DNA of 64,000 nucleotides from Phoronis australis (taxonomy: Eukaryota; Phoronida; Phoronidae). The notes beneath the pieces are model-generated. The model was not told the origin of the DNA and searched no databases. It was given only the letters and a program-made list of their open reading frames with translations. Positions 62,544 through 64,000 of this stretch are shown here, piece by piece. The DNA lies in assembly GCA_002633005.1 (NCBI GenBank), contig NMRA01000068.1, positions 168,710-232,709 of the forward strand, given 5' to 3'. The translations under genes and the position numbers were made by a program. Numbering within the stretch: position 1 is the first letter of the stretch; the number at the start of each line of letters is the position of its first letter.

Positions 62544-64000
62544 CGATTTTACTTCACTTTTCCTGAAAAGAAAATCAAAAAATTGCTGTTATTAGGGAAA
62601 TGCCTATTGTTGGGTGTCAAAAGACAAAATATTCAGATGGAATATTTTACCTGGGAGTGTGAATTTCGTCACCAGCTTGTATGCTACTTTCCTTGGCTGT
62701 TTTTCAGGTCGCACAGAGTTTCTGAATTGTATTCTATGACTTATAACCTTTTCACGTGTGAAGTTTCATAGAACATATTGGCTTGTCACTGATAACTCTT
62801 ATCTCCTGATTATAACCATCCATGTTTCCTCATTGTAATAATTAGACCGGTATTTCCTTCTCAAAACATGGGAATCAGGAAACATGTTGATTGACTCTTA
62901 TGACGTTATGGTCCTCAAGTTTCGCGTGCCTGTATATCTTTTGGTTTCAGTCTATTAAAAAGGTGCATATGAAGCCACCCATTCGAAAGGCTAGCCTATC
63001 CTTTCAAATTTTGTTCAATACGCTGTAAATACTCCAAATTTGTCAAAGGTTGCATGGAAACAGTTACCCCTTGTAAGTCATGCTATATAGTGAGAAGTTC
63101 TTGACACTATGTGAGCAGTTTGGATGAAAGTCATTTTTGTGCATGTGCATTTTGTATTAATACACCAACTGTACTCATTGCATTATTCTCCATGTTCAGT
63201 TTGCATTCCTTTGTATCCCATAGTGAACCATTGTACTCATGTCTCGTGTTGTACTCAATATGCATTTTGCTTTCCTACAATAGTCTTCACACCCCATCCC
63301 AGGGTCTGCATCTAATGTCTTTGTCATTTTTATTCTTTACTGTCGTTGGGCTCTTCAAGCAATTTTTCTTTCTAATGTTTTTGCTACAATGAAAATTCTC
63401 CAATTAAGGGCAATGAAAAAATGTTAATTACTTTGCTTAAGATTGGAGCTTGTACCAAGTTTGGAAATTGACAATACGGGCCGTCCCAATTTCAAGAACT
63501 ATTAGAATGTTGAAAAAATTAACCATTTCCGAAATCTGGAATTAATGTTATACCTATAGATGCAATACGTGTTTTAATTTTTCCATTGTACTTCATGACA
63601 CATCTTTGACTTCATGCATGAGTGATTTGGTACTGTGATTACAAACCAAATCAACTGGTAAAGCACTCTTTGAGGAATCCAACAAATTGAATAGCCACAT
63701 GTCCTAAGCCGTGATCGCTATTGACAATTTAAACCATTGGAGGTGAACCAAGTATTAAACCCATTAGATGCCATCATGAAACAGTCATGCTTCTACTTAT
63801 TCTCAAAAGAGGCAACTTATCAGAATTTGTAAAACATTGATTTGTTATATAACATGTCTTTATTATCCAACTGCAATATCCCCAACAATATGGTAGGAGC
63901 CCAGCATATTCAGGTCATGTGTTCCACCTGCTCATTAATTCAAGTTCTTCATGTGATATTTTTGTGAGCGTTAGGCAGATGTGCCAATACGAGCTGTAAT
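62544..64000. other. Non-coding right edge
   Basis: 1.46 kb upstream of the GPCR. No FEN1 exon recognised. 63389-63520 resembles ends of the mariner/pogo-like MITE at 23115 (aattctccaattaagggc), weakly. Confidence 0.5.

Noticed and set aside
62124-62771. 215-residue plus-strand open frame
   Set aside because: Antisense to the GPCR coding sequence; no protein features of its own.

Overview
The window is nuclear DNA of an animal, most likely a marine or other invertebrate; I cannot name the species. It is AT-rich, the host genes are split by many spliceosomal introns with good GT/AG borders, and intron and intergenic DNA is packed with LTR elements, LINE ends, tRNA-headed SINEs, DNA transposons and minisatellites. 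Two host genes stand head to head. DDX27, a nucleolar DEAD-box helicase for large-subunit rRNA processing, runs on the minus strand from its start codon at 49787 down to the left edge. FEN1, the flap endonuclease of replication and base-excision repair, starts at 50134 on the plus strand and runs off the right edge. Their start codons are 346 bp apart, and the gap holds a perfect E2F-type site and an ETS-type site. A single-exon class A GPCR (60915-62543, minus) lies downstream of the last FEN1 exon seen here and is probably nested in a long FEN1 intron.

DDX27: 17 exons can be placed with consistent splice phases from the N-terminus through helicase motifs Q, I, Ia, Ib, II, III and IV and on to the lysine-rich tail. 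The exons for motifs V and VI could not be found between 6178 and 9561. Intron 1 is about 26 kb (23606-49703) and holds a nest of LTR retrotransposons.

That nest is the most interesting part. It contains three Ty3/gypsy-type copies from two related families: A (25096-28054, 5' truncated), B (28085-37057) and C (37227-45416). B and C share the plan: LTR; primer-binding site matching tRNA-Ser; Gag with a helix-hairpin-helix-like N-terminus, a capsid-like region and a CCHC knuckle; a TTTAAAC frameshift heptamer followed after 6 nt by a stem; then protease, reverse transcriptase, RNase H and integrase. Combining the copies, integrase is followed by a PHD finger, and then by a separate third ORF with a C2H2 finger and a TatD-family metallo-hydrolase domain. 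A third ORF after pol carrying a TatD-like hydrolase, with a splice acceptor just upstream of it and splice donors in the LTRs, is to my knowledge not a standard Ty3/gypsy arrangement and is the best candidate for a new system. All three copies are damaged by stops, frameshifts, deletions and altered catalytic residues.

Region by region: 1-18 kb, 3' half of DDX27, with a 24-bp minisatellite, a DNA transposon with 29-bp inverted ends, a hAT-like element nested in a SINE, a LINE 3' end, a 49-bp minisatellite and a repeat array made of a DDX27 exon end. 18-24 kb, 5' exons of DDX27. 24-45 kb, retrotransposon nest. 45-49.7 kb, degenerate transposon DNA with a reiterated 13-bp motif. 49.7-50.2 kb, shared promoter. 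50.1-59 kb, FEN1 exons 1-6. 59-64 kb, GPCR and intergenic or intronic DNA.
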